41,040 nucleotides of DNA from a virus, in the IMG/VR virus record IMGVR_UViG_3300036652_002828, positions 1 through 41,040 of that record; one strand, given 5' to 3'. The translations under genes and the position numbers were made by a program. Under the pieces are notes generated by a model. The model searched no databases. It saw nothing but the letters and a program-made list of their open reading frames with translations, and was not told the DNA's origin. Positions 6,621-14,339 of the stretch are shown in pieces (the first letter of the stretch is position 1; every line of letters starts with the position of its first letter).

Positions 6621-8870
6621 TTACATCATAGGTAAGCTACCAGGGTTGCCCGGCTGGGGCATAGGTGCTTGACCCGGTGCAGGTATCGGTATACCACCAA
6701 ATACGCTACTTGGCGTCGGACCGCCAGGAGGTGGCATAGGCATACCGCCCATTGGTGGCATTCCCTGCGGTGGCAAACCGCCGGGTGGTAATAGTTGTCC
6801 ACCTGGGCCTTGAGGCGGTGGCATCGGCATTGGTGGTGCACCTGGGGCTGGCCCGGCGCCCGGCTGACCTCCGGCTTGTGGCAGTGGACTATTTGGGTCA
6901 GGTAATGGAGCGCCGGGACGTAAACCTTCGCCTGTTGGCGGACCAATCTCGCTAGCCTCTTCAAGCGCCAAGCGCTCTTCGAGTGAATCAAGACATTGAT
7001 TAACATACTTAATGAATTTGGCCTGCAAGCTCTTTTTGGCCTTCAAGAAGTCATCATTAATCATTAACTTGCGTAAGCTTAATATGTATTCTTTCGATGG
7101 GTTTTGCTTCTCATCGACCGGCTTGCCGTTCATTATGTCTTGGAAGGCCACATAAGCTTCGGACTCATCAACCACATCGAGCGCATCACGCGCTAGAGCC
7201 ATTGGGTCAGATGTTTGCTTAGCCCAGTTATCATATAGCTGCTGAGCATTATCGAGCTGCAAAATCTTATAAGCATCGAGCAGACTGATAGCCTTCTCTT
7301 TGAGTAATTGCAATATGATGGCTTCAATACGGCTGCGGTCCGGGTTAGCCGGTTTGCTAGCCTTAACACGAATACCTTTTTGGATTAAGTCACGCTTCAA
7401 TGTAATAAAGTCAAACTCACCATCGCCGGCATCATAAGTAAAATGGCGTGGCTTATCGTCATACCAGACAATTGCCATCTGCACATAGTACTGGTAGGCT
7501 TGGCCAATCATGCGGGTAATGGCACGGACCATCAAATCTTGTCGGCCGGCAGCCTGGTTCTTCTTAATCATCACCTGGCCAAGTGTCGGGTCACCATCGT
7601 CAGCCTGATTACCAGTAAAATCAACTGGCGCTCCCATCAGATTACCGATTTGCATACGAGCGTCTTGCTTATCCTGAATAACATAATCCGGTAATTGCTG
7701 AGCCTGCAGCTGTAGCACTAACTGCTCAAGGTTCTTGCCGTCTTCGTTATCGACGAACAGCTTTTGATTCGGGTCGCCAGTAATGTTCTGGCCATCATCT
7801 TTAGAGAGCCCTGAGCTGGTACCAATCACCAAAATACCATTGGCTTTATCGGCGTTCTCAGCTATCTGCCTACCCCGGCGCATGAGGTATTTCTGCATCT
7901 CTGCAGCTTGCTCAAGCGGTGTAGTGTTATCAATCAGGTGCGTACCGTAGTTAACTAGGTTGCCAAAGATATACGGCTTCTTGGGAAATTTGAGCAGATT
8001 GAGGTCTTTACGGCTGTAGAGATAATTGGGGTTGCGTATCTTTTCAAGCACGATGTTGTCAAAGTACCAGACAATACCTTCTTCGGGCTCATTCTTGGCA
8101 TTATAGTGGGTGACCGAAACCTTACGTACGGCCAGCTCCTTGGTCATCTGTTTGGGTGTTTTACGCTTAATACCCAGATGTTCTAATAATTCATTCTCAC
8201 GGTCAGGGAATTCATTAATCAGCTCCTCGGGTGTTCGCTTAAGCACATCACAGACAAAGCCGGGATTGCGGCCCAAGGCAGCATTTTTATCAAGTATGCA
8301 ATGCTCTGGGTCCTTGTGCTCAAGCACAATTTCTTCAAGGTCTTTATCATAATAGAAATGTCCAATAGCGATGCGCTTGTTTAAAATGTCGCGTGTCCAC
8401 AGCTCGGCTAGCATTTCAATATTCACAAAATCTAATACGTCACCACCGAAGTAACATTTGATAGCCTTTTCTAGGTCGCTGGCAAATAGCTTGTGCATTT
8501 CTTCGCGGCCGGCGGGCACGACCAACGGGCCAGCAATCTGACTGGTAACATAAGCTACAATGCTCTCTTCACCAATAAATATCTGGTTTTCTTTATACTG
8601 CTTCTGATGCTTGTACAGGCCGGACTCGTCAACCTTGCCCAAGTGCAGCCGGGTATTCTCAGCCCGGGCATTCTTAAGGTCAAAACCTTTGGCGTCATTC
8701 CAGTATTGCTCAGAGTCATTAATACGCTGATTGAGGTTACGGATAATGTCGCGGTCGGGCAGGTCCAGGTTAAGACTGGATAACTGGTCAATCTCACCAG
8801 ACTGCTGCACGATATTATCGACACTGGTATTGTCGAGTACTGGGGCTGTGCGGTCGTATTCAATTGCCAT
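6621..8870 (-). CDS. Portal protein, 749 aa
   Basis: Length, helical content and place after the terminase genes match P22-type portal proteins (about 725 aa). Recognisable stretches: an N-terminal clip/stem region with RNLNQRINDSEQYWNDAKG, KQYKENQIFIGEESIVAYVT, a wing-like region GNLVNYGTHLIDNTTPLEQA, and LMGAPVDFTGNQADDGDPTL followed by the long helix AGRQDLMVRAITRMIGQAYQ. The last 100 residues are Pro/Gly/Met-rich repeats and probably disordered. The start ATG overlaps the stop of the 69-aa membrane protein gene (TAATG). The portal forms the dodecameric DNA channel at one capsid vertex and docks the terminase. Confidence 0.88.
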   Translation of the reverse strand: MAIEYDRTAPVLDNTSVDNIVQQSGEIDQLSSLNLDLPDRDIIRNLNQRINDSEQYWNDAKGFDLKNARAENTRLHLGKVDESGLYKHQKQYKENQIFIGEESIVAYVTSQIAGPLVVPAGREEMHKLFASDLEKAIKCYFGGDVLDFVNIEMLAELWTRDILNKRIAIGHFYYDKDLEEIVLEHKDPEHCILDKNAALGRNPGFVCDVLKRTPEELINEFPDRENELLEHLGIKRKTPKQMTKELAVRKVSVTHYNAKNEPEEGIVWYFDNIVLEKIRNPNYLYSRKDLNLLKFPKKPYIFGNLVNYGTHLIDNTTPLEQAAEMQKYLMRRGRQIAENADKANGILVIGTSSGLSKDDGQNITGDPNQKLFVDNEDGKNLEQLVLQLQAQQLPDYVIQDKQDARMQIGNLMGAPVDFTGNQADDGDPTLGQVMIKKNQAAGRQDLMVRAITRMIGQAYQYYVQMAIVWYDDKPRHFTYDAGDGEFDFITLKRDLIQKGIRVKASKPANPDRSRIEAIILQLLKEKAISLLDAYKILQLDNAQQLYDNWAKQTSDPMALARDALDVVDESEAYVAFQDIMNGKPVDEKQNPSKEYILSLRKLMINDDFLKAKKSLQAKFIKYVNQCLDSLEERLALEEASEIGPPTGEGLRPGAPLPDPNSPLPQAGGQPGAGPAPGAPPMPMPPPQGPGGQLLPPGGLPPQGMPPMGGMPMPPPGGPTPSSVFGGIPIPAPGQAPMPQPGNPGSLPMM

Positions 8871-9079
8871 TAAGTGGTCTCTTCATCTGTTAATTTAGAA
8901 AACTTGTAGTCGATATGGCGCTTAAGCTGTTCATGGTGATGGTTGCGCTGCTTCTTGAGCTTAATAAACCCTATGATACCACCGATAAGCACTGCACCAT
9001 AACCACCGACACCGGACCAAAATAAATACCAGGGACTGTTAGCGTTATCAAGTCCAAGGACTATTTGTAGTGTATGCAT
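8870..9079 (-). CDS. Small membrane protein, 69 aa
   Basis: One transmembrane segment at about residues 18-40 (FWSGVGGYGAVLIGGIIGFI) is followed by a strongly basic, His-rich cytosolic tail (KLKKQRNHHHEQLKRH). Stop overlaps the portal ATG. A probable -10 (TATAAT at 9132-9127) lies about 45 bases upstream of the start. Function unknown; small holin-like or host-membrane proteins look like this, but the lysis genes are elsewhere. Confidence 0.65.
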   Translation of the reverse strand: MHTLQIVLGLDNANSPWYLFWSGVGGYGAVLIGGIIGFIKLKKQRNHHHEQLKRHIDYKFSKLTDEETT

Positions 9080-9126
9080 TCGCTTATTTAACTCTTTAAA
9101 AAGACCAATAACAAGCCTTAAGCACG

Positions 9127-9132
9127 ATTATA
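9127..9132 (-). promoter_or_regulatory. -10 box candidate for the membrane protein/portal unit
   Basis: Perfect TATAAT on the minus strand, preceded by TG. No good -35 at 16-18 bases, so this is a weak call. Confidence 0.35.
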
Positions 9133-9144
9133 CACTAGCATTAA

Positions 9145-9369
9145 CTATTTCTGATACAAGATACTGAAAAGCGACTTGCAACTATGGCATTTATGCTCGG
9201 TAACTTGGCTGCCTGGCTCAAGCGTTGAAATACTGGCGCCGTAAGCATTACTAATCAGCATTTGATTTGAGTTATGCCTGAACACTATGCGGCCACAACG
9301 TGGGCATCGGAATGGTACGAGCTCAGTAGCCGGGCTCTGGCTAGCATAGATGTAGACTAGGAATTTCAT
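9145..9369 (-). CDS. Zinc-ribbon protein, 74 aa
   Basis: Two CxxC knuckles, FRCPRCGRIVF and HKCHSCKSLF, about 40 residues apart, form a zinc ribbon of the general Com/DksA-like size. The start overlaps the end of the 9366-9572 gene (ATGA). Small zinc-ribbon proteins beside phage terminase or portal genes often regulate translation (Mu Com is the classic case), but that function is only an analogy here. Six other genes in this window have similar knuckles. Confidence 0.7.
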   Translation of the reverse strand: MKFLVYIYASQSPATELVPFRCPRCGRIVFRHNSNQMLISNAYGASISTLEPGSQVTEHKCHSCKSLFSILYQK

Positions 9370-9572
9370 TGCTCAGCACTTCCAGCACCATTAGGTATGC
9401 CACGTGGTCGGCCAGAATTAGGGCGATAGCCACCATGCTTGTGCTCTCGGTGCTTACGTTGCCGATAAAGCTGGTCGTTAATCATCAGACCTAGCAACGT
9501 CAGAGCACAGAGAATGCAGGCAAATACGCCAACCAGATTAATAACGATAAAGAATTCAAGCGGTCCCGTCAT
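9366..9572 (-). CDS. Small membrane protein with basic tail, 68 aa
   Basis: N-terminal transmembrane segment (residues 7-32, FIVINLVGVFACILCALTLL) then a highly basic tail with RQRKHREHKHGG and GYRPNSGRPRG. GGAAGGT ribosome site upstream. The tail motif PNSGRPRG resembles the AT-hook-like basic patches of phage DNA-binding proteins, so it could tether DNA or RNA to the membrane, which is inference only. Same unit as the zinc-ribbon gene. Confidence 0.6.
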   Translation of the reverse strand: MTGPLEFFIVINLVGVFACILCALTLLGLMINDQLYRQRKHREHKHGGYRPNSGRPRGIPNGAGSAEQ

Positions 9573-9648
9573 AATGATACCTTCCGTGATATTAAATTCA
9601 GGATGCGGATTGTACTAAGCCGGCAATTTCCGACACCTATTACTAGTT

Positions 9649-9654
9649 TATATA
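9649..9654 (-). promoter_or_regulatory. -10 element, TTATGGTATA type, after TerL
   Basis: Minus-strand TTATGG-TATATA with the TGn extension, like the elements at 2541 and 11851. No convincing -35. It could start the 9366-9572 unit. Confidence 0.35.
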
Positions 9655-9665
9655 CCATAAATGGT

Positions 9666-11246
9666 TTAATCGTCTGCCGATTCATTTAATGCCCTCTTTA
9701 TGTTTATCTGGCCACCTGTTGCCATATTATTCTTAATTTCAAAGGCTGGTGCCAGACGCTCACTAGGTGGTACAGTCGATACCACTCCGGCTTGCCCATG
9801 ACCAGATACATTAGGCATTTGGTTTTGGTAAGCAGCCGAGTCACTAGCATCATCATTAGCAGCCTTTGGAAACAGCTTAAGTTCTTCTTCGAGCTCAATA
9901 CACTGGTTTTGGCCGCCAATGGTCAAGTGCACTATACCACCATTCTCATAGCGCGGTACAAGCGTTTCAATGCGTAGCTCCTTTTGGGTGCCACCAGTTT
10001 TAAGCAATATGATGGTCAGGTACGTACCTCGCTTGCGCATTTCCTCACGTATCAGAGGCAACAGGCCTTGAGTAAACTGGTTATCTTCAATGCCAATGGC
10101 CCGCAAATGATAGCGATGCCAGTTAGTAAACATAAGGTCGATAACCCCAGTGGCACTAAGCTTTTCGCGGTAGCTCATAAACTGCCAGATAGGGTAGTCG
10201 CTGCGGGCATTCTCAATGAAGTTAATCGTCACACCTACAAAGTCTTTGCCCTCCTTGATGTCGTCTTTGCCACGAGGGTCAATCGTCATAGTGTTATGGG
10301 TAGTGGCAATATCAAGCGACTCAAAGGGCTTGTACCTAAACCACGATTGCTTAAATTTCCTATTCTCTTCGTCAATCGGGTTCTGCTGGTACAGGGCACT
10401 AAACTCGTAGGTACCCATAGCGGTCTTCATAGTCAGCAGCTTGGCTTCATTGAATTTGTCAGGCCAGAGGGCTTGGCCCAACTGCCTATGGTCATCATTC
10501 TCGGTAGCCAGCGCTTTATAGCTAATAATATTCCACTCGTCGTATGGCTCACCATCACGCTTGGCAATAGCAGCATCACGAAGTACCCGGCCGGCTAGGT
10601 CGTCTTCATGCCAACGGGTTAGGATAAATACAATCATGCTGGCGCCCTCTTGTCGAGTGTAAAAGGTTGAGCGATACCAGTTATAACGGCTCTCACGCAC
10701 TACAGCACTGTCAGCCTCTTCACGGTTTTTAAAGGGGTCATCAATAATACCAATCTTAAAGCCACGACCAGTCAATGCACCACCAACACCGACAGCTGTG
10801 TAGCCACCGCCTTCGCCAGTAATCCACTTGCCTTTAGCTTTAGCGTCAGTCCGAAGCTTAGTATCAAACATGGCGCTATATTCGTCAGAGGTCATAATGT
10901 TACGGGTAAGCATACCAAAGTCGGTGGCTAGTTCATCAGAATAGCTACTAACCATTACAGGCCACTCCGGCTTCCTGCCAAGCACCCAGCTTGGAAATTT
11001 CTGGGTAGCAGTATCACTCTTGCCGTGTCGAGGTGGCATAAATATCATAAGCCGTACGTTTTCGCCACGCTCGAGGGCCCGGTAGCCTTGCTCAAGCTGT
11101 CGTGCTATTTCAGCATGGAACCATTGCATTGAATAATGCTTATCAATCAGTATGCAATACTCGCCAAAGCTGCCGTGCAAGGCCGCTTCCCTATATATCG
11201 CTTCGATTTGTTCGAGCTCTAATAAGCTGCTCTGCTTGGTCAGCAC
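9666..11246 (-). CDS. terL: Terminase large subunit (TerL), 526 aa
   Basis: ATPase motor and nuclease that pumps DNA into the procapsid through the portal. Visible motifs: Walker A MPPRHGKS (residues 70-77), Walker B GIIDD (166-170), coupling motif ILTRWHEDDL (208-217), then the RNase H-like nuclease domain with acidic sites in MTIDPRGKDD, AIGIEDNQF and a late DDASDSAAYQ. Length is normal for the family. It overlaps the small subunit gene by 56 bases, as is usual for coupled terminase genes, and a TGG-extended -10 box follows it. Confidence 0.95.
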   Translation of the reverse strand: MLTKQSSLLELEQIEAIYREAALHGSFGEYCILIDKHYSMQWFHAEIARQLEQGYRALERGENVRLMIFMPPRHGKSDTATQKFPSWVLGRKPEWPVMVSSYSDELATDFGMLTRNIMTSDEYSAMFDTKLRTDAKAKGKWITGEGGGYTAVGVGGALTGRGFKIGIIDDPFKNREEADSAVVRESRYNWYRSTFYTRQEGASMIVFILTRWHEDDLAGRVLRDAAIAKRDGEPYDEWNIISYKALATENDDHRQLGQALWPDKFNEAKLLTMKTAMGTYEFSALYQQNPIDEENRKFKQSWFRYKPFESLDIATTHNTMTIDPRGKDDIKEGKDFVGVTINFIENARSDYPIWQFMSYREKLSATGVIDLMFTNWHRYHLRAIGIEDNQFTQGLLPLIREEMRKRGTYLTIILLKTGGTQKELRIETLVPRYENGGIVHLTIGGQNQCIELEEELKLFPKAANDDASDSAAYQNQMPNVSGHGQAGVVSTVPPSERLAPAFEIKNNMATGGQINIKRALNESADD

Positions 11247-11841
11247 TTAAACCTACCCCCATTAATTTTTCACCATCACTAGTAACATCAGTATCGATAC
11301 GGTCAACCCAACCGAAGTTATTCTTAAGGTTAAAGATGGTGCCGGCCACTGCATTAGTTTCGAGGCGACGCTGCACATCATGTTCTATTTTGGCCTTGGC
11401 TTTTTTTATCGTGTTACTAAACTTAGGGTTCAAGGGGTCGTAACCATCATCACCCGGTTTAATATCATACTTGCCATCTTCGTAGTCCAATAACACCTTA
11501 CGGCTAGTGTCTAAAGCTAATGCCAAACCAGTAACACTGTACGGCTCGCGGGCAGACAATCGATACTCAGTGTATTGCTCAGGTGGGCGGCTATGGTCAG
11601 TAACCATATGAGTCTTCTGCACTGGCTTACCACGCACTACAGTTTCGTAAGTTTCTTCAATCTCATGCCACTTATAAAGTACTGCCTGCTCTGGATGCGG
11701 GTCACAGTCAAAAAAGTAAGCGTCTATCTTACTTTGTAGCTCTTCAACTGATTTAAACTTGAGTGGTCGGCCACCTAAATTTGTGGGCGGCTGTTCGTCT
11801 TGAGTTGGTTGGCCTACTACGGGCTCTGCACTTTTCGCCAT
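11191..11841 (-). CDS. terS: Terminase small subunit (TerS), 216 aa
   Basis: Just upstream of TerL. N-terminal NLGGRPLKFKSVEELQSKID is a typical small-terminase opening (LGRPxKF..vEELqxkId). A helix-turn-helix-like stretch, YSVTGLALALDTSRKVLLDY (residues about 95-115), is the DNA-recognition part, followed by a helical oligomerisation region (FSNTIKKAKAKIEHDVQRR). It recognises the packaging site. A late-type promoter lies 10-40 bases upstream of the ATG. Confidence 0.9.
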   Translation of the reverse strand: MAKSAEPVVGQPTQDEQPPTNLGGRPLKFKSVEELQSKIDAYFFDCDPHPEQAVLYKWHEIEETYETVVRGKPVQKTHMVTDHSRPPEQYTEYRLSAREPYSVTGLALALDTSRKVLLDYEDGKYDIKPGDDGYDPLNPKFSNTIKKAKAKIEHDVQRRLETNAVAGTIFNLKNNFGWVDRIDTDVTSDGEKLMGVGLSADQAEQLIRARTNRSDI

Positions 11842-11850
11842 GATAGCTAA

Positions 11851-11880
11851 TTTATACCATAACCCTAATGCCTAGCACAA
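11851..11880 (-). promoter_or_regulatory. Late promoter candidate for the terminase genes
   Basis: Extended -10 TGG-TATAAA (11856-11851) with TTGTGC (11880-11875, spacing 18). The upstream block GGCATTAGGGTTATGG matches the element at 2541 almost base for base. Confidence 0.5.
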
Positions 11881-11883
11881 ATG

Positions 11884-12186
11884 TCAGGGAGCAGCAATCC
11901 TGTTTTCGCCAGTCCGTTTGTCATGGTGATAATAGCCTTGGTGGTCACCACTTGGAATATAAAAGGTCACGTTATCAGGTGTATTCTCTACCACTATGGC
12001 TTGGGTACCATCTGGTGCAGTCATTTGGCTTTGCTCTTCGCTCTGCAGGCGCATGAGCGTATTGGTCCACTGGCCACATACGGTACAGGCAGTGGCATAA
12101 GCTTGTACTATATTTTCATGTGGTGTATGTCTTTGGCAGCTAGCACAATACAGTAGTGTTGGTTGACGGGCTTGGTTTAGGTTCAC
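11884..12186 (-). CDS. Zinc-ribbon protein, 100 aa, GTG start, probably leaderless
   Basis: CASCQRHTPH (C14/C17 with following His) and CTVCG form a two-knuckle zinc ribbon in the first 40 residues. The C-terminal half is polar. The start codon is GTG at 12186; a perfect TATAAT lies at 12198-12193, only 6 bases before it, so the transcript probably begins at the start codon. No Shine-Dalgarno is present. Function not recognised. Confidence 0.65.
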   Translation of the reverse strand: MNLNQARQPTLLYCASCQRHTPHENIVQAYATACTVCGQWTNTLMRLQSEEQSQMTAPDGTQAIVVENTPDNVTFYIPSGDHQGYYHHDKRTGENRIAAP

Positions 12187-12192
12187 TAGCCC

Positions 12193-12198
12193 ATTATA
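12193..12198 (-). promoter_or_regulatory. -10 box 6 bases before the GTG start of the 11884-12186 gene
   Basis: TATAAT inside the 13-mer TAGCGTTATAATG, which also occurs at 21221-21233. No strong -35. Confidence 0.4.
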
Positions 12199-12201
12199 AC
12201 G

Positions 12202-12450
12202 CTAATCTTTGTAGGGTAGAGCTACCTGCTTATGACGCCGGGGCTTTACTCTATCACTTATTGCCGGGTGGGCCTTTAGGTAACTACGTGGTGCGGTAGC
12301 CCGGTTCAAATACCATTTGTTAATTTTCATTACTTTTTCGCGAGTCTTGTCAGTGCCTTTGCGTTCGCCAGTCTTCACTAACCACAATAAATTAGCCTCT
12401 CGGGCTTGTAGAAATACTGGCCGGTTATCTGTGGTAATGAGTAGTGCCAT
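12202..12450 (-). CDS. Small basic protein, 82 aa
   Basis: Basic protein with LLWLVKTGERKGTDKTREKV and a C-terminal Arg/Lys-rich patch (VKPRRHKQVAL), consistent with nucleic-acid binding. It lies 15 bases before the zinc-ribbon gene in the same direction. I recognise no family; it could be a small early regulator. Confidence 0.5.
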   Translation of the reverse strand: MALLITTDNRPVFLQAREANLLWLVKTGERKGTDKTREKVMKINKWYLNRATAPRSYLKAHPAISDRVKPRRHKQVALPYKD

Positions 12451-12537
12451 TTCGCATTACTCACTTCCCTTGACTTGGTTATGAAATTTATGGTAGGTCA
12501 TATCTGTTATGTTCGCATATTGTCTGGTTTTAAGCAA

Positions 12538-12666
12538 CCATCAGCTTAAAGTCGTAGCCCGAGGGGGTGGGCACCTGCGGGCTACTAACCGCCAAGAGCA
12601 CGGTTTTTAGGCTACGTTCGGCGGCTTATCTGCTTAAAGTGCGCCCACTACTTGACGGCTGATAGG
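12538..12666. ncRNA. Structured element with potential pseudoknot (129 bases), strand uncertain
   Basis: Part of a 294-base gap (12451-12744) with no gene I can support. Pairings read directly on the plus strand: P1 CCATCAGC (12538-12545) with GCTGATAGG (12658-12666, A12664 bulged). P2 GTAGCCCG (12554-12561) with CGGGCTAC (12578-12585), 8 bp. P3 AACCGCC (12587-12593) with GGCGGCTT (12620-12627, one bulge). The loop of P2 carries GTGGGC (12567-12572), complementary to GCCCAC (12643-12648), which would form a pseudoknot. An alternative pairing of CGTAGCC (12553-12559) with GGCTACG (12610-12616) competes with P2. GCTTAAAGT occurs twice (12544, 12632). Both flanking genes are minus strand, but a G-U pair (566-649) slightly favours a plus-strand RNA. 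It could also be a packaging or replication site. Confidence 0.5.
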
Positions 12667-12744
12667 TACTTAAATCTGGCGTGTTGGCTGTTGGCTTTGA
12701 TGGCTCAACGATTTACGGACTTCACGACTAGCCGCACCAACTGT

Positions 12745-13059
12745 TTATTTATTCTGAATCCTATGTATTAAATCTTGAACCTTATTGGCGTTGATTATAT
12801 TTTCATGGCTTTCAACGTCGCCTCGTTTTACCCAAGCTAATTCCTGAAGCTCCAACACTGTCTGTAAGACGGCTTTGGTGTGCTTTTCTAAAAACTCTGA
12901 GGCATCTATCCGTCCACAAGTCATGCACTCTCTGTAATCGTTAGGTATTGAGTGGGGCGCATGAACCCAAGACCAGTAGTGGCCTTCAGGCTCATCATTC
13001 GGCATATCAATACAGCGTGGCTGTGAAGCATCCAGACTATCAGTATCTTTGTGGGTCAT
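12745..13059 (-). CDS. Unknown protein with one CxxCG knuckle, 104 aa
   Basis: N-terminal polar segment, then GHYWSWVHAPHSIPN and ECMTCGRID, and a helical C-terminus. One CxxC plus nearby His residues could bind zinc (H-rich GHYW, HAPHS). The ATG overlaps the stop of the upstream gene (ATGA). Part of the chain of small genes; function unknown. Confidence 0.6.
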   Translation of the reverse strand: MTHKDTDSLDASQPRCIDMPNDEPEGHYWSWVHAPHSIPNDYRECMTCGRIDASEFLEKHTKAVLQTVLELQELAWVKRGDVESHENIINANKVQDLIHRIQNK

Positions 13060-13229
13060 AAATCAAAATCCAACTTTCTCTCGTAATTAGCCCTGATGAA
13101 CACCGTGATAGTGTCTAGGAGCGGCTTTGAAATGACTTGATTATTATCAAACAGCCACCTAAGCAGCGCCTCCGACTCAGACTCATCGTACTGAATGAAT
13201 ACATCTTTAGGCTGGTTAGGTTTGGTCAT
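13056..13229 (-). CDS. Acidic small protein, 57 aa
   Basis: Start placed at the ATG at 13229, which overlaps the stop of the preceding 19-aa gene (ATGA). A longer reading from 13283 would run through that gene in another frame. Sequence begins MTKPNQPKDVFIQYDESESE and has a helical C-terminal half. Function unknown. Confidence 0.55.
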   Translation of the reverse strand: MTKPNQPKDVFIQYDESESEALLRWLFDNNQVISKPLLDTITVFIRANYERKLDFDL

Positions 13230-13285
13230 GTCAGTATTACCGCCAAGAATGCCCATATTACGAAAACTATTACTGCTAACCACAT
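13226..13285 (-). CDS. 19-aa transmembrane microprotein
   Basis: MWLAVIVFVIWAFLAVILT is a single hydrophobic segment from start to end. Its ATG overlaps the upstream stop (TAATG) and its stop overlaps the next start (ATGA), the same junctions used by neighbouring genes. No independent ribosome site; coupling is likely. Could be a membrane microprotein or only a coupling device. Confidence 0.4.
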   Translation of the reverse strand: MWLAVIVFVIWAFLAVILT

Positions 13286-13368
13286 TACTTGCCCGCCATA
13301 TATTTATAGTGCTGGGGGCAGTTCCGCCATATCACATAATCTTTGGTATAGAGACATAAACAGCTCAT
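13285..13368 (-). CDS. 27-aa microprotein
   Basis: Follows the 25-aa zinc gene directly (TAA then ATG) and ends in TAATG. Preceded by AAAGGAGGGCAAGTAA, a strong ribosome site. Contains three Cys and one His (CLC, NCPQH) that could bind metal. Function unknown. Confidence 0.4.
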   Translation of the reverse strand: MSCLCLYTKDYVIWRNCPQHYKYMAGK

Positions 13369-13446
13369 TTACTTGCCCTCCTTTGGACATCTTTGGAAAT
13401 GCTTGGCCTTACATTTATCGCAGTACCATTTAGTGAAAACTGCCAT
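13369..13446 (-). CDS. 25-aa zinc-knuckle microprotein
   Basis: MAVFTKWYCDKCKAKHFQRC: CxxC followed by His and a third Cys (C9, C12, H16, C20). A ribosome site (GGAGGGCAAG) lies just before, and the ATG overlaps the stop of the 13446-13703 gene (TAATG). A single zinc finger of this size can bind metal. Function unknown. Confidence 0.5.
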   Translation of the reverse strand: MAVFTKWYCDKCKAKHFQRCPKEGK

Positions 13447-13703
13447 TACTTGCCCTCCTTGATTGCTTGACGCTCAAACTCTATAGCATTTCGGACATAA
13501 GAACGTGTTACCAAATGCTTACCCTCCGGTACGGTATGCTGCACTATCGACTGTTCTATATTGTCCAACCGTTCTAAGAAATAGTCCTCAAGCTGCTGGG
13601 CGGCCTGTTCAATAGCTGTTCCATGTCCAGCCAATTCATTCAAGCCTTGATTTTGTTCAGCATTAAACTGGAGAAGTATCGCCCGTATCTTATGATTGGT
13701 CAT
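13446..13703 (-). CDS. Helical protein, 85 aa
   Basis: Start chosen at the ATG at 13703, which overlaps the TGA of the upstream zinc gene (ATGA), rather than the in-frame ATG at 13727 inside that gene. Mostly helical, with QQLEDYFLERLDNIEQSIVQ as a coiled-coil candidate. No known family seen. Confidence 0.55.
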   Translation of the reverse strand: MTNHKIRAILLQFNAEQNQGLNELAGHGTAIEQAAQQLEDYFLERLDNIEQSIVQHTVPEGKHLVTRSYVRNAIEFERQAIKEGK

Positions 13704-13849
13704 AGCCAGCCCTGACTTGTCTGACAAATCTCTTTACCGCACTTTTTGCAGATTGACCAATTACTCATTCCATCAAATCTATTTTGGGCAGGGTCAGGCG
13801 TGTGCCAACAGACTTTGTTTCGTTTCCACCAGTCTAATATCTTACTCAT
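13700..13849 (-). CDS. Zinc-ribbon microprotein, 49 aa
   Basis: Metal-ligand pattern VCWH near residue 14 and SICKKCGKEIC near residues 33-43. Starts in an ATGA overlap with the upstream gene and ends in another. Small proteins opening with a Trp/Cys/His segment and closing with CxxCG are frequent in phage early regions; their function is unknown. Confidence 0.55.
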   Translation of the reverse strand: MSKILDWWKRNKVCWHTPDPAQNRFDGMSNWSICKKCGKEICQTSQGWL

Positions 13850-14118
13850 AGCTTATCTCCCAACTTCTGCTCTAGTGCCGCTAGGCGGTCAATAATTGCA
13901 TGTTCATAGAAATCACCGCTTACAAAATCTCGCCTTCTAAAACCCCGCAGGATATGTCGTTCTGCCTTTATCGTCTCTTGTTCAATGAGGTGCTTCAGGG
14001 CTGCTTTGGCTTCTAACTTGTTCATCTGCCGAGAGCCGTCATTGTCAACATGGAGCTGATACTGATATTTAGCGTAACTATCCAATATCTCATCTAAGGG
14101 GTCAGTAGGGTGCGTCAT
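13846..14118 (-). CDS. Unknown helical protein, 90 aa
   Basis: Helical with NKLEAKAALKHLIEQETIK and a C-terminal AIIDRLAALEQKLGD that looks like a short leucine zipper. Three bases separate it from the stop of the upstream membrane protein gene, and its own stop overlaps the next start (ATGA). Confidence 0.55.
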   Translation of the reverse strand: MTHPTDPLDEILDSYAKYQYQLHVDNDGSRQMNKLEAKAALKHLIEQETIKAERHILRGFRRRDFVSGDFYEHAIIDRLAALEQKLGDKL

Positions 14119-14120
14119 AG

Positions 14121-14333
14121 CTATTTACCTACGCATTGATATTGGTTGTTGAATACTGTTGGTACGTTAGCTACAGATTTGCAGTGGGTGGCGTAAAACT
14201 CGTCCCGTTTGATATTCTGGCTGTTGTTGTAGACCAGTGTGAAGTAGAAAAATCCACCAATCACTAAGGCAGTGGTTATTACTGCCAAACAAATTGCTAT
14301 GATTTCTGCTGGTGTCTCAGTATTTTCACTCAT
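14121..14333 (-). CDS. Membrane protein, 70 aa
   Basis: One clear transmembrane segment at residues 9-34 (IIAICLAVITTALVIGGFFY), then an extracytoplasmic-type tail with two Cys (HCKSVAN..YQCVGK) that could form a disulfide. AGGAGAGATAG upstream of the ATG is a good ribosome site. Function unknown. Confidence 0.6.
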   Translation of the reverse strand: MSENTETPAEIIAICLAVITTALVIGGFFYFTLVYNNSQNIKRDEFYATHCKSVANVPTVFNNQYQCVGK

Positions 14334-14339
14334 AATTAA

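Noticed and set aside
9984-10598. 204-codon plus-strand open frame opposite terL
   Set aside because: Antisense to the terminase nuclease region, without a ribosome site or recognisable domain.
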